From Nitrospinae bacterium CG11_big_fil_rev_8_21_14_0_20_56_8 (GTDB lineage Bacteria > Nitrospinota > Nitrospinia > Nitrospinales > VA-1), in contig PCWF01000008.1 of assembly GCA_002796165.1 (NCBI GenBank), positions 10,388 through 17,013 of the forward strand: a DNA stretch of 6,626 nt, written 5' to 3'. Below, in pieces: positions 1 through 6,297 of the stretch. A model generated the notes under the pieces. That model saw only the letters and a list, made by a program, of their open reading frames with translations. It was not told where the DNA came from and searched no databases. Position numbers and translations under genes: made by a program. Each line of letters starts with the position of its first letter. Within the stretch, counting starts at the first letter, position 1.

Positions 1-779
1 CGCTGGGCGGAGCATGCGCGAGCGGAAACGTGGCCCTGCGGAACGCCTTCGACGAAATCCGGCACCATGACTGCGAGATGATGATGGTCGTCGGCCCGGT
101 GTTGCAGTTTTCCGCGATGGGGGTGCAGTCCATGGCCCTGATGGGAGCGATCTCGTTTACCCGGTTCAACGACCGCCCGGCCGAGGCCAGCCGCCCGTTC
201 GACGCCGACCGAGAGGGCTTTATCCCGGCGCACGGCGCCGGGGCCATCGTGCTGGAAAATCTCGATCACGCCCTGCGCCGGAACGCGCGGATCCATGCGG
301 AGCTGTTGGGGGTGGCGGCCATGGCCGATGCCTGCCACCTGCCCAATCCCTCCATGGAGGGGCAGGCCCGAACGATCCTGCGGCTGTTGCGGCAGACCGG
401 CGTTCCTCCTGAAAAAATCGATTTCGTTTCCGGACACGCCACCTCGACGCCCCTCGGCGATATCTCCGAGTTGATGGCCATCAAGAAAGTCTTCGGAGAC
501 CATGCCCGGAAACTGAAAATCAACGCGCCGAAATCCATGCTGGGTCATACCTGCTGGTCGGCGCCCCTGGTGGAAACGGTGGCCTCGGTGATGCAGTTGA
601 AACACAAAAAACTGCATCCTTCCATCAACATCGAAAATCTGGATCCCGATGTGGATCTGGATGTCTGCGCCAACCGGGCCGTGGACCATGAAGCTCATTA
701 CATCCTTAAAAACTCCTTCGGTTTCGGGGGCATCAGTTGCTGCTCCCTGATCAAACGGTTTGACGAAAATGAACTCTGA
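1..779 (+). CDS. Beta-ketoacyl-ACP synthase (KS), C-terminal part, HCS-cassette type; 5' end outside window
   Basis: This is the C-terminal part of a thiolase-fold, FabF-like ketosynthase, which would condense or decarboxylate ACP-bound malonyl units in the cytosol. The reading frame is open from base 3 to the TGA at 777-779, so the gene begins upstream. The first residues visible are LGGACASGN, with the active-site Cys codon at 15-17. The two catalytic histidines follow in GHATSTPLGD (His codon 435-437) and KSMLGHTCWS (His codon 546-548). The C-terminal glycine loop NSFGFGG is present but continues ISCC where FabF has TNG. The overall style resembles the stand-alone KS proteins of HCS cassettes (PksF/CurC type). 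From memory, those carry Ser instead of Cys and only decarboxylate malonyl-ACP; this one keeps Cys, so a true condensing enzyme is possible. It overlaps the next gene by 11 nt. The family is secure; the role is less so. The GTG at 30 is an internal valine, not a start. Confidence 0.92.
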   Translation, partial: LGGACASGNVALRNAFDEIRHHDCEMMMVVGPVLQFSAMGVQSMALMGAISFTRFNDRPAEASRPFDADREGFIPAHGAGAIVLENLDHALRRNARIHAELLGVAAMADACHLPNPSMEGQARTILRLLRQTGVPPEKIDFVSGHATSTPLGDISELMAIKKVFGDHARKLKINAPKSMLGHTCWSAPLVETVASVMQLKHKKLHPSINIENLDPDVDLDVCANRAVDHEAHYILKNSFGFGGISCCSLIKRFDENEL

Positions 780-1545
780 TCCCTCGGCAAAAAATCCGTT
801 GACCTATTTCGTGACGGGCGGCTCCCGGGGCCTGGGGGCGGGCATTGTCGCGCAGGCCCTCGCCGAGGGTCATGACGTCGCCTTTTCCTACGTCAACAAC
901 AAGGAAGCCGCCGACGGGGTGGTCCGCCAGGCCCGCGCCTCCCGGCCCGATCGCCGATGCAAGGCCTACCGGCTCGATGTTTCGCGGTCGGCCGAGGTGG
1001 AAACCGTCATCGACCGGGGTCTGGACGACTTCGACCACATCGACGTGCTGGTCAACAACGCCGGGATCAACCGCAACAACCTGGTGGCCTCGATGACGGA
1101 TGAGGAATGGGAGGAGGTCATCCGGACCAATCTTTCCGGTCCGTTTTATGTTTGCCGGCAGGTGTTGCCTACCATGCTTTCCCGCCGGTTCGGGCGAATT
1201 ATCAATATCTCATCCATTCAAATCGACGGCGGGAGCGGTGCGGCCAATTACGCGGCAAGCAAGTCGGGACTGCACGGGTTCACCCGGTCCCTGGCCAAGG
1301 AATACGGGCGGCGGGGGATCAATTCGAACGTCGTCGTCCCCGGATTTTTTGAAACGGACATGACTCAGGAAACCATGGCCCCGCAATTGAAAGAGTTCTG
1401 GAACATGTTCTGTCCCCTGCCCGGCGGAAGAATGGGGAAATCCCACGAACTCGCCCGGGTGGTTACCTTCCTGGCCTCGGAAGGCGCGGACTATATCAAT
1501 GGACAGGTGATTCATGTGACCGGAGGGTTGGACACTTCGATATGA
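769..1545 (+). CDS. fabG: FabG-like 3-oxoacyl-ACP reductase (SDR, ketoreductase)
   Basis: This is a classical short-chain dehydrogenase/reductase of 258 aa, likely an NADPH-dependent reductase of beta-ketoacyl-ACP acting as a free-standing ketoreductase. The Rossmann motif TGGSRGLG is at residues 16-23, followed by NNAG at 96-99, the structural Asn at 121 (RTNLSG), Ser148/Ser149, Tyr161 and Lys165 (YAASK). PGFFETDM (191-198) matches the FabG substrate-loop signature, and GQVIHVTGG ends the fold. The Ser149-Tyr161 spacing is one residue shorter than in E. coli FabG, so Ser148 could be the catalytic one. I chose ATG 769, which overlaps the KS stop by 11 nt; a TTG at 760 would add three residues. 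No strong ribosome binding site is visible, consistent with translational coupling. It sits between KS and HCS, so a pathway-specific role is more likely than housekeeping lipid synthesis, though substrate cannot be read from sequence. Confidence 0.9.
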   Translation: MNSDPSAKNPLTYFVTGGSRGLGAGIVAQALAEGHDVAFSYVNNKEAADGVVRQARASRPDRRCKAYRLDVSRSAEVETVIDRGLDDFDHIDVLVNNAGINRNNLVASMTDEEWEEVIRTNLSGPFYVCRQVLPTMLSRRFGRIINISSIQIDGGSGAANYAASKSGLHGFTRSLAKEYGRRGINSNVVVPGFFETDMTQETMAPQLKEFWNMFCPLPGGRMGKSHELARVVTFLASEGADYINGQVIHVTGGLDTSI

Positions 1546-1578
1546 CACGTCATTTAACACTTCACCGGCCTTTGGATC

Positions 1579-1584
1579 GAGGAG
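1579..1584 (+). promoter_or_regulatory. Ribosome binding site of the HCS gene
   Basis: The sequence GAGGAG ends 4 nt before ATG 1589. A GTG at 1586 lies too close to it to be used well, which supports the ATG. The 43-nt gap between the ketoreductase stop and this ATG shows no hairpin or T-run, so transcription probably reads through. Confidence 0.55.
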
Positions 1585-1588
1585 AGTG

Positions 1589-2830
1589 ATGCCGCCATCC
1601 GGCTCCCGCAAAGTGGGGATTGAAAAAATCGCCGCATACCCGTGTTCCCTGGCGCTCGACCTCGAGCAACTGGCCCGGGCGCGAGGGCTCGATCCCGCAT
1701 TTCTTCAAAACCAATTGTTCGTAACCGCGCGCTCCCTGAACCCGCTTTGGGAAGACCCCGTGACGATGGGGGTCAATGCGGCACTGGACCTGATCGATGA
1801 CACCGACCGCGAAACGATCGAACTGATCATCGTGGCCACGGAGTCGTCTCCCGATTTTGGCAAACCCATATCCACCTATATCCAGAAGTTTTGCGGCATC
1901 CAGCCCCATTGCCGCAATTTCGAGATCAAGCACGCCTGTTACGGGGGAAATTCGGCGCTGGTCATGGCCGCCCATTGGGTCCTGTCCGGAATGAACAAGG
2001 GCGCCCGGGTCCTGGTGGTCACCACCGACCAGAGCCGCGCGCATTTTTACAAACCCTGGGAATTGACCATGGGCGCCGGCGCGGTGGCCATGATCGTCAG
2101 CGACGATCCGAAAGTCCTGGAACTCGATCTGGAGAACCACGGGTTCTGGACCCAGGAGATCGCCGATACGTTTCGCCCCACGTCCACCGCCGAAGTCGGC
2201 AACAGCGATGAAAGCATGTTCAGTTACCTTGAAGCCCTGGAAAACGCATACGCGCATTTTCTCAAACGGGCGGGGCCCATCGATTTCGACGCCTATTTCA
2301 AGAAAAATATCTATCACGTGCCGTTCGGCGGGATGACTTTCCGCGCCCACCGGTCCCTGCTGAAACTGCATTGCCCCGGGCAGGTGGAACACGCCCGGGA
2401 GCACTTCGATCTCAAAACGCGTCCCTCTATTTTGTATAATTCCCAGATGGGGGCCACCTACAGTTCATCCATTTTCCTTGCCCTCATGGGCCTTATCGAT
2501 TCCTGCCCCGATCTTGAACCGGGAGACCGGATCGGGATATTCTCCTACGGTTCGGGTTCCTGCGCGGAATTCTACGGCGCCCGGATCGGGGACAAGGCCC
2601 GCCCCATCGTCAAGGCTTTCGATTTGCAAAGCCGACTCGGCCGGCGGCGCCACATTTCCGTGAAGAACTATGAACGGATCGAGAGAAGCCGTGAGGAACA
2701 AATGGATCGGGAACATCTCGAAGTCGATTTTTCCGACATGGAGGAACATTACGCAAGCTTTTACGAGGGGCGTAGGCGGCTTGTTTTGGAAAGTATTTGC
2801 GATTACCGGCGCAATTATAAAGTGAGCTAA
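1589..2830 (+). CDS. pksG: Polyketide-type HMG-CoA synthase (HCS), PksG-like
   Basis: This 413-aa protein is a full-length HMG-CoA-synthase homologue of the beta-branching type. Such enzymes add an acetyl unit from an ACP to the beta-carbonyl of an ACP-bound polyketide, giving an HMG-like adduct. The N-terminus VGIEKI (9-14) is typical. The catalytic triad is complete: Glu85 in VATES, Cys117 in KHACYGG, and His243 in YHVPFGGM. The C-terminal half carries SYGSGSCAEFY (319-329) and ends with a FYEGRRRLVL segment, as in PksG. Flanking ECH1, ECH2, KS and ACP genes place it in polyketide beta-branching rather than in mevalonate biosynthesis. ATG 1589 is preceded by a purine-rich ribosome binding site. 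The stop lies 1 nt before the proposed start of ECH1. Confidence in the family is very high; the acceptor substrate is unknown. Confidence 0.95.
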   Translation: MPPSGSRKVGIEKIAAYPCSLALDLEQLARARGLDPAFLQNQLFVTARSLNPLWEDPVTMGVNAALDLIDDTDRETIELIIVATESSPDFGKPISTYIQKFCGIQPHCRNFEIKHACYGGNSALVMAAHWVLSGMNKGARVLVVTTDQSRAHFYKPWELTMGAGAVAMIVSDDPKVLELDLENHGFWTQEIADTFRPTSTAEVGNSDESMFSYLEALENAYAHFLKRAGPIDFDAYFKKNIYHVPFGGMTFRAHRSLLKLHCPGQVEHAREHFDLKTRPSILYNSQMGATYSSSIFLALMGLIDSCPDLEPGDRIGIFSYGSGSCAEFYGARIGDKARPIVKAFDLQSRLGRRRHISVKNYERIERSREEQMDREHLEVDFSDMEEHYASFYEGRRRLVLESICDYRRNYKVS

Positions 2831-2831
2831 A

Positions 2832-3635
2832 ATTATCGAAACCCGGCTTGAGGGCACACAGGAATCGGTCTGGCGGCTGGTTATCGCTCCGGGACGCAAG
2901 ACGGAAATCCTTCTGGACCTGGAAGGTCTCGCGGGTATGGAACGCTGTCTTTCCGAAGTGGAATCCTCCGCCCGGTGCCGGGTCCTCGTCCTGAAGAGCG
3001 TGGCCGGGGAATTTTGCCGCGGCATGGATCTCGGGGAAATCATTCAATGCCCCGTGGAATCGTTGCGCGAACGGTTGACCGCGTTCGCCCGGTGCCTGGC
3101 CCGTCTGAAGACCCTCCGTGCATGCGTGATTTCCCTGGTGGACGGAGAAGCCCTGGGAGGAGGCGTGGGGTTGGCCGCGGCGGCGGACTGCACGATCGCC
3201 ACCTCCCGCGCGGTTTTTTCATTACCGGAAGCGGTGGCCGGATTGTTCCCCGCCATCATCATGCCCCTGCTGTATGAACGCATGACCCGGCAGAAAGTTC
3301 ATTGGATGGCGATTTCGGGAGAAAAACTCGGCGCCCCGGAGGCGCGGCAGGCGGGTCTGGTCGATCACCTGGTATCCGACCGGGAGGAAATGGAGAGGAA
3401 AATGAACCAGATCGTCCGGCAAGTATTGCGGGTTCACCCCGGTTCCGTCGAAACGATAAAGCGTTGCCCTTCGAGCCAGGACGTGAACCCCATCTCGCAA
3501 GCGATGGAATCGGGAGCCGGGCAATTGGCTGAAGCGCTTTCCGACAAGCATATCCGCAATGCCATTCAAGCCTTCCTGGGAGGCGAATCGTTTCCCTGGC
3601 AGGAAAAACCTGAATCCCGGCAGACATCGCCATGA
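2832..3635 (+). CDS. pksH: Enoyl-CoA hydratase-like ECH1 (HMG-ACP dehydratase), PksH-like; non-standard start
   Basis: This is a crotonase-fold protein matching ECH1 of HCS cassettes, which dehydrates the HMG-type adduct to a 3-methylglutaconyl thioester. In the 267-aa reading, the first oxyanion region is EFCRGMDL (60-67). The second is GGGVGLA (109-115), where Gly replaces the Glu144 equivalent of mitochondrial hydratase. PEAVAGLFPA (132-141) keeps the Glu164 equivalent (Glu133). SGEKLGAPEARQAGLVDHL (162-180) is the usual later crotonase segment. The first ATG (2937) would remove the N-terminal beta-hairpin. The frame upstream of it is open from 2826 and reads as a normal crotonase N-terminus (for example VWRLVIAPG, then a helix). 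No in-frame ATG, GTG or TTG exists between the TGA at 2823-2825 and 2937. I place the start at ATT 2832, 1 nt after the HCS stop; ATC 2835, CTG 2877, or a mutated or misread start codon are alternatives. The 3' end overlaps ECH2 as ATGA. Confidence 0.87.
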   Translation: MIETRLEGTQESVWRLVIAPGRKTEILLDLEGLAGMERCLSEVESSARCRVLVLKSVAGEFCRGMDLGEIIQCPVESLRERLTAFARCLARLKTLRACVISLVDGEALGGGVGLAAAADCTIATSRAVFSLPEAVAGLFPAIIMPLLYERMTRQKVHWMAISGEKLGAPEARQAGLVDHLVSDREEMERKMNQIVRQVLRVHPGSVETIKRCPSSQDVNPISQAMESGAGQLAEALSDKHIRNAIQAFLGGESFPWQEKPESRQTSP

Positions 3636-4378
3636 ATCGCATCGTGCTTGAAATATCCGAGGAAGGCATCGCGACGGTCCGGATGCAGGACCGGGCCGGG
3701 AACAATGCCTTCTCCCCGGCATTCATCGAGGAATTTCTTCAAACCCTGAAGCGGCTCGACGACGAATCCATCAAGGTATGCGTTTTTTGCGGTTTGGACG
3801 ATGTGTTCTGTTCCGGGGGAGACGAGGAGGTGCTCCTCGGCCTGGCACAGGGAACCGCGAAGTCTTATGATTTGAAAATGGTTAAAAACATCCTGGAGAT
3901 CCCCGTCCCGACCATTGCGGCGATGGAAGGACATGCGACGGGCGGGGGACTGGTTCTCGGTTTGTGTTGCGACATGGTCATCATGGCAGAGGAAAGTTCT
4001 TATGGGTGCCCGTTCATGAATCTCGGATTCACCCCCGGCATGGGAACCACGGGACTGTTGCGCTATGCCATGGGGGAATATTTCGCGGCGGAAATGATGT
4101 TCGGCGGCCAGTATTTCAGGGGATCCCGATTCCGGGAACGCACGCTGGTGAACTATATCGAACCCAAAGCCAGGGTCATGGAACGAGCCCGAACCCTCGC
4201 CCTGCGGATCGCCGTCAAACCCCGTCCGGCCCTGATCATGCTGAAACAAAATCTTTCGCTCCCGCGGGCCAAGGCCGTTGATGAGGCCTGTACCGCAGAA
4301 GCCATCATGCACGAGGCCTGCTTCCGGGATCCCGAAACCGTCAACCGCATCAAGGAAAATTTCCTGAAACATGATTGA
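3632..4378 (+). CDS. pksI: Enoyl-CoA hydratase-like ECH2 (decarboxylase), PksI-like
   Basis: This 248-aa crotonase-fold protein closely resembles PksI. In HCS cassettes ECH2 decarboxylates the 3-methylglutaconyl-ACP made by ECH1, leaving a beta-methyl enoyl chain. Supporting motifs are VRMQDRAGNNAFS (16-28), FCSGGDEE (59-66, first oxyanion region), EIPVPTIAAMEGHATGGG (89-106, second oxyanion region), MNLGFTPGMG (129-138), KPRPALIMLK (196-205) and MHEACF (226-231). His227 in the last motif probably corresponds to the active-site His of CurF ECH2; this alignment is from memory. The hydratase glutamates are not at their usual places, as expected for a decarboxylase. Its ATG overlaps the ECH1 stop by 4 nt and its own stop overlaps the next start by 8 nt, so translation is probably coupled. 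Assignment to ECH2 rather than ECH1 is secure by the PksI-like segments. Confidence 0.93.
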   Translation: MNRIVLEISEEGIATVRMQDRAGNNAFSPAFIEEFLQTLKRLDDESIKVCVFCGLDDVFCSGGDEEVLLGLAQGTAKSYDLKMVKNILEIPVPTIAAMEGHATGGGLVLGLCCDMVIMAEESSYGCPFMNLGFTPGMGTTGLLRYAMGEYFAAEMMFGGQYFRGSRFRERTLVNYIEPKARVMERARTLALRIAVKPRPALIMLKQNLSLPRAKAVDEACTAEAIMHEACFRDPETVNRIKENFLKHD

Positions 4379-5093
4379 GCCGCGTCCCGCATCCACTTAC
4401 TTTCAAGGCAAGACGGTATTGATCGCCGAGGGAACCCGGGGACTGGGCGCGCATTGTAGTGCGCAATTTTACCGTTGGGGCGCCAAGGTGATTGCGACCG
4501 AGAGCCTCTCTCCCAACGGCGACGGGAATTCACTGGAAGACCTCCTCGGCAAGGACGGCCTCTCCCACATCCGGGTCCACCCGGCCGATCTGTCGGAAAA
4601 GGGGGAAATTCCGGCCCTGCTGGAAAAACTCGGGGCCACCATGTCCAGAATCGATTTTTTTGTCTCCCTCGGACTCGAACACGGCGACCGGAAGGCGATG
4701 GACATTTTCGACGAAAATTATTTTATTGAAGATATCAAAACGACCGCGTGGCCCTTTTTTGAGACGTTCCTGGGATTGATCAATACTTTTGAGACCCGCC
4801 CCAGCCAATCCCTCATCCTGTTCGAGGAGATGGCGGGGAAAAGAGATCCAGACCGGGAAGTCACCACGGGGATGATCGAAACGCTGACCCAATACCTGAT
4901 GACCCATTACCTGTATGACAACTGCCGCATCAATCTTGTCAAGGTGATCCACTCGACGGAACCCGATGCCCTGGACGTCACGCGGGAAGCGGCCGCGCGG
5001 ACCGTGGTTACCCTGTGTTCGGGACTCCTCGATGTGATGTCCGGACAAACGATCACCCTCGACATGGGACGCGCTTGCATTCAACCCTCATGA
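4371..5093 (+). CDS. Degenerate SDR-fold protein lacking catalytic residues
   Basis: This 240-aa protein has the length and layout of a short-chain dehydrogenase/reductase but appears catalytically dead. The nucleotide loop reads AEGTRGLG (19-26), keeping the last glycines but replacing the first T-G by A-E. The NNAG position reads SLG (99-101). In the active-site stretch FEEMAGKRDPDREVTTGM (151-168), the Tyr and Lys of both the YxxxK and the Tyr-x6-Lys type are absent; lining up the later CRIN segment with the neighbour's IRIN puts Thr166 at the Lys position. The C-terminus SGQTITLDMGRA (224-235) matches the usual SDR ending. It shares a K-x3-W-P motif (Lys123, Trp127-Pro128) with the downstream SDR, suggesting a duplicated pair. 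I infer a structural or regulatory partner, perhaps in a hetero-oligomer with that SDR. The frame is intact, so this is not simple pseudogene decay. The start ATG overlaps the ECH2 stop. Confidence 0.8.
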   Translation: MIEPRPASTYFQGKTVLIAEGTRGLGAHCSAQFYRWGAKVIATESLSPNGDGNSLEDLLGKDGLSHIRVHPADLSEKGEIPALLEKLGATMSRIDFFVSLGLEHGDRKAMDIFDENYFIEDIKTTAWPFFETFLGLINTFETRPSQSLILFEEMAGKRDPDREVTTGMIETLTQYLMTHYLYDNCRINLVKVIHSTEPDALDVTREAAARTVVTLCSGLLDVMSGQTITLDMGRACIQPS

Positions 5094-5120
5094 AAAACGG
5101 AATACCCCCCTGTTCGCGAC

Positions 5121-5125
5121 GAGGA
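5121..5125 (+). promoter_or_regulatory. Ribosome binding site supporting the GTG start of the second SDR
   Basis: GAGGA ends 4 nt before GTG 5130. There is no in-frame ATG between the previous stop (5091-5093) and this GTG, and the SDR fold begins a few residues later, so the site decides the start. Confidence 0.5.
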
Positions 5126-5129
5126 TGCC

Positions 5130-5945
5130 GTGATATTTAACGACTACCGGAACAAGGCCGTGTTGATTACCGGCGGCACCGCCGGCATCGGGCTGGCCAC
5201 CGGGCTGGCCTTCGCAAGGCACGGCGCGCGGGTGTACCTGACCCACCGCTGGGCCTCCGCCGATGAACAAGCGATTAAATCCCGGTTCGAGGACGAGGGT
5301 TGCCCGGAACCGGTGATCCTGGAAGCCGATGCCTCGTCCAGGGAGGACACCCTGAACCTGATTCGTGAAATCCGGAAATCCCACGCTTCCATCGAAGCCT
5401 TCATCAGCAATGTTTCCTTCGGTCATATCAGCAAATCACCGAGGGACCTGGACCGCAGGAGTCTGCTGATCAGCCTGAAATACAGCACCTGGCCCATTCT
5501 GGATTATCTGAAAACCATCAAGGCCGAGATGGGGAAATACCCGCGTTACGCGGTGGCCATGTCCTCCAAGGGTCCGGACTCCTACCACTTCGGGTACGAT
5601 TTTATCGCCGCCTCCAAGATTGCCCTGGAAATCCTCTGCCGCCAGTTGACCGCCGCGCTGATCCATGAGGACATTCGAATCAACGCCCTCGCTCCCAACC
5701 CGGTCTTCACTCAATCGTTCGAGGCCACGTTCGGCCCCGACTTCAAACCCTATCTTGAAACCCAACTGGGACAATATGGCCGATGGTACATCATACTTCC
5801 CGAGGAAGTCGCCCGCGCCGCCCTCGCGTTATGCGGCGGAGGAATGGACGCGATGAAAGGCCAGGTCCTGAAACTCGACCGGGGATGCTGTTTCTCGGAA
5901 AGTCTCTATAGAATTTATGCGTTCAATACCGGAAAATGCGATTGA
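5130..5945 (+). CDS. Atypical SDR with Tyr-x6-Lys active site; candidate enoyl-ACP reductase
   Basis: This 271-aa SDR has an intact cofactor loop TGGTAGIG (14-21) and the ending KGQVLKLDRG (243-252). Its active site is unusual. Lys163 sits in AASKIALE, but the residue four before it is Ile159, not Tyr. A Tyr is found seven before it (Tyr156, GYDFIAASK), which is the Tyr-x6-Lys spacing of FabI and FabL enoyl-ACP reductases. The NNAG position reads ISNVSFG (92-98), also not the classical form. Ser145/Ser146 precede the Tyr. These features point to enoyl reduction rather than ketoreduction, an inference from motif spacing only. It shares K-x3-W-P (Lys117, Trp121-Pro122) with the upstream dead SDR and lies 36 nt after it. 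The C-terminal tail after residue 252 is about 20 residues longer than in typical SDRs. The GTG start is chosen from the ribosome binding site and the absence of an in-frame ATG. SDR membership is certain; the reaction is tentative. Confidence 0.85.
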   Translation: MIFNDYRNKAVLITGGTAGIGLATGLAFARHGARVYLTHRWASADEQAIKSRFEDEGCPEPVILEADASSREDTLNLIREIRKSHASIEAFISNVSFGHISKSPRDLDRRSLLISLKYSTWPILDYLKTIKAEMGKYPRYAVAMSSKGPDSYHFGYDFIAASKIALEILCRQLTAALIHEDIRINALAPNPVFTQSFEATFGPDFKPYLETQLGQYGRWYIILPEEVARAALALCGGGMDAMKGQVLKLDRGCCFSESLYRIYAFNTGKCD

Positions 5946-5968
5946 CGCTTAGACATGTTCAATTCATC

Positions 5969-5975
5969 AAGGGGG
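5969..5975 (+). promoter_or_regulatory. Ribosome binding site of the ACP gene
   Basis: AAGGGGG lies 4 nt before ATG 5980, in the 34-nt gap after the second SDR. It is one of the stronger sites in the operon, which fits the need for more carrier protein than enzyme. Confidence 0.5.
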
Positions 5976-5979
5976 ACCC

Positions 5980-6234
5980 ATGGCAAGCCGTGAAGAAATC
6001 TGGAACGTGATCCACAAACACCTGGTCGATACCGTGGAAAATCTGGATGGACAGGAAATCGACACCTCCAAATCCATCATGGATCTCGGAGCCAACAGCC
6101 TGGATATCGTCGAGATCGTGTCGTGCAGTATCCGCGAACTGAAGATCAAGGTCCCGCGGAATGAACTCAACAATCTTAAAAATATCGATGAACTGATCGA
6201 TCTCCTGCACAAGGTGTCCAATGCTTCCGGTTGA
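5980..6234 (+). CDS. Acyl carrier protein (stand-alone, HCS-cassette type)
   Basis: This 84-aa acidic four-helix carrier protein holds acyl chains on a phosphopantetheine arm. The attachment motif DLGANSLD (35-42) places the modified Ser at residue 40. The context LGANS-x-D resembles AcpK-type donor ACPs of HCS cassettes, and KVPRNEL (57-63) fits the segment after helix II. No Trp occurs after the attachment Ser, so the Trp 'flag' reported for beta-branching acceptor ACPs is absent; this favours a donor (acetyl/malonyl) role, though in a dissociated system it could carry the growing chain too. It is the only ACP in the window. KS, HCS and both ECH enzymes are its likely partners, and the adjacent PPTase its likely activator. 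The start is set by a clear ribosome binding site. Confidence 0.93.
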   Translation: MASREEIWNVIHKHLVDTVENLDGQEIDTSKSIMDLGANSLDIVEIVSCSIRELKIKVPRNELNNLKNIDELIDLLHKVSNASG

Positions 6235-6257
6235 GGGCTTGTTCTCGTCCTTATAAT
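6231..6257 (+). promoter_or_regulatory. Possible sigma70-type promoter before the PPTase gene
   Basis: A perfect TATAAT lies at 6252-6257, with TTGAGG at 6231-6236 as a weak -35 and a short 15-nt spacer. It sits in the 63-nt gap between ACP and PPTase, the longest gap and one of the most AT-rich spots here. It could give the PPTase separate expression. A single -10 match can arise by chance. Confidence 0.3.
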
Positions 6258-6297
6258 TCTGCAGACCCAAATCGCATCTCCAAATAAACGTGGATTC

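Noticed and set aside
1562..2404. 280-residue open frame on the minus strand
   Set aside because: It lies fully antisense to the HCS gene, has no recognisable motif, and is explained by GC-rich codon bias.
2432..2440. TATAAT-like sequence inside the HCS gene
   Set aside because: It encodes the conserved LYNSQ segment of HCS, and no suitable -35 was noticed.
4353..4365. Perfect 6-bp inverted repeat (AGGAAA, 1-nt centre, TTTCCT) near the end of ECH2
   Set aside because: It lies inside coding sequence, its 1-nt loop cannot form a normal hairpin, and no T-run follows, so it is not a terminator; an operator role has no support.
3566..4396. 276-residue open frame on the minus strand
   Set aside because: It is antisense to ECH2 and the end of ECH1, which are clear enzyme genes; no family motif is visible.
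5090..5140. Short ATG frame (16 codons) overlapping the stop of the dead SDR as ATGA
   Set aside because: It runs through the ribosome binding site and start of the next gene, has no recognisable features, and is likely chance.
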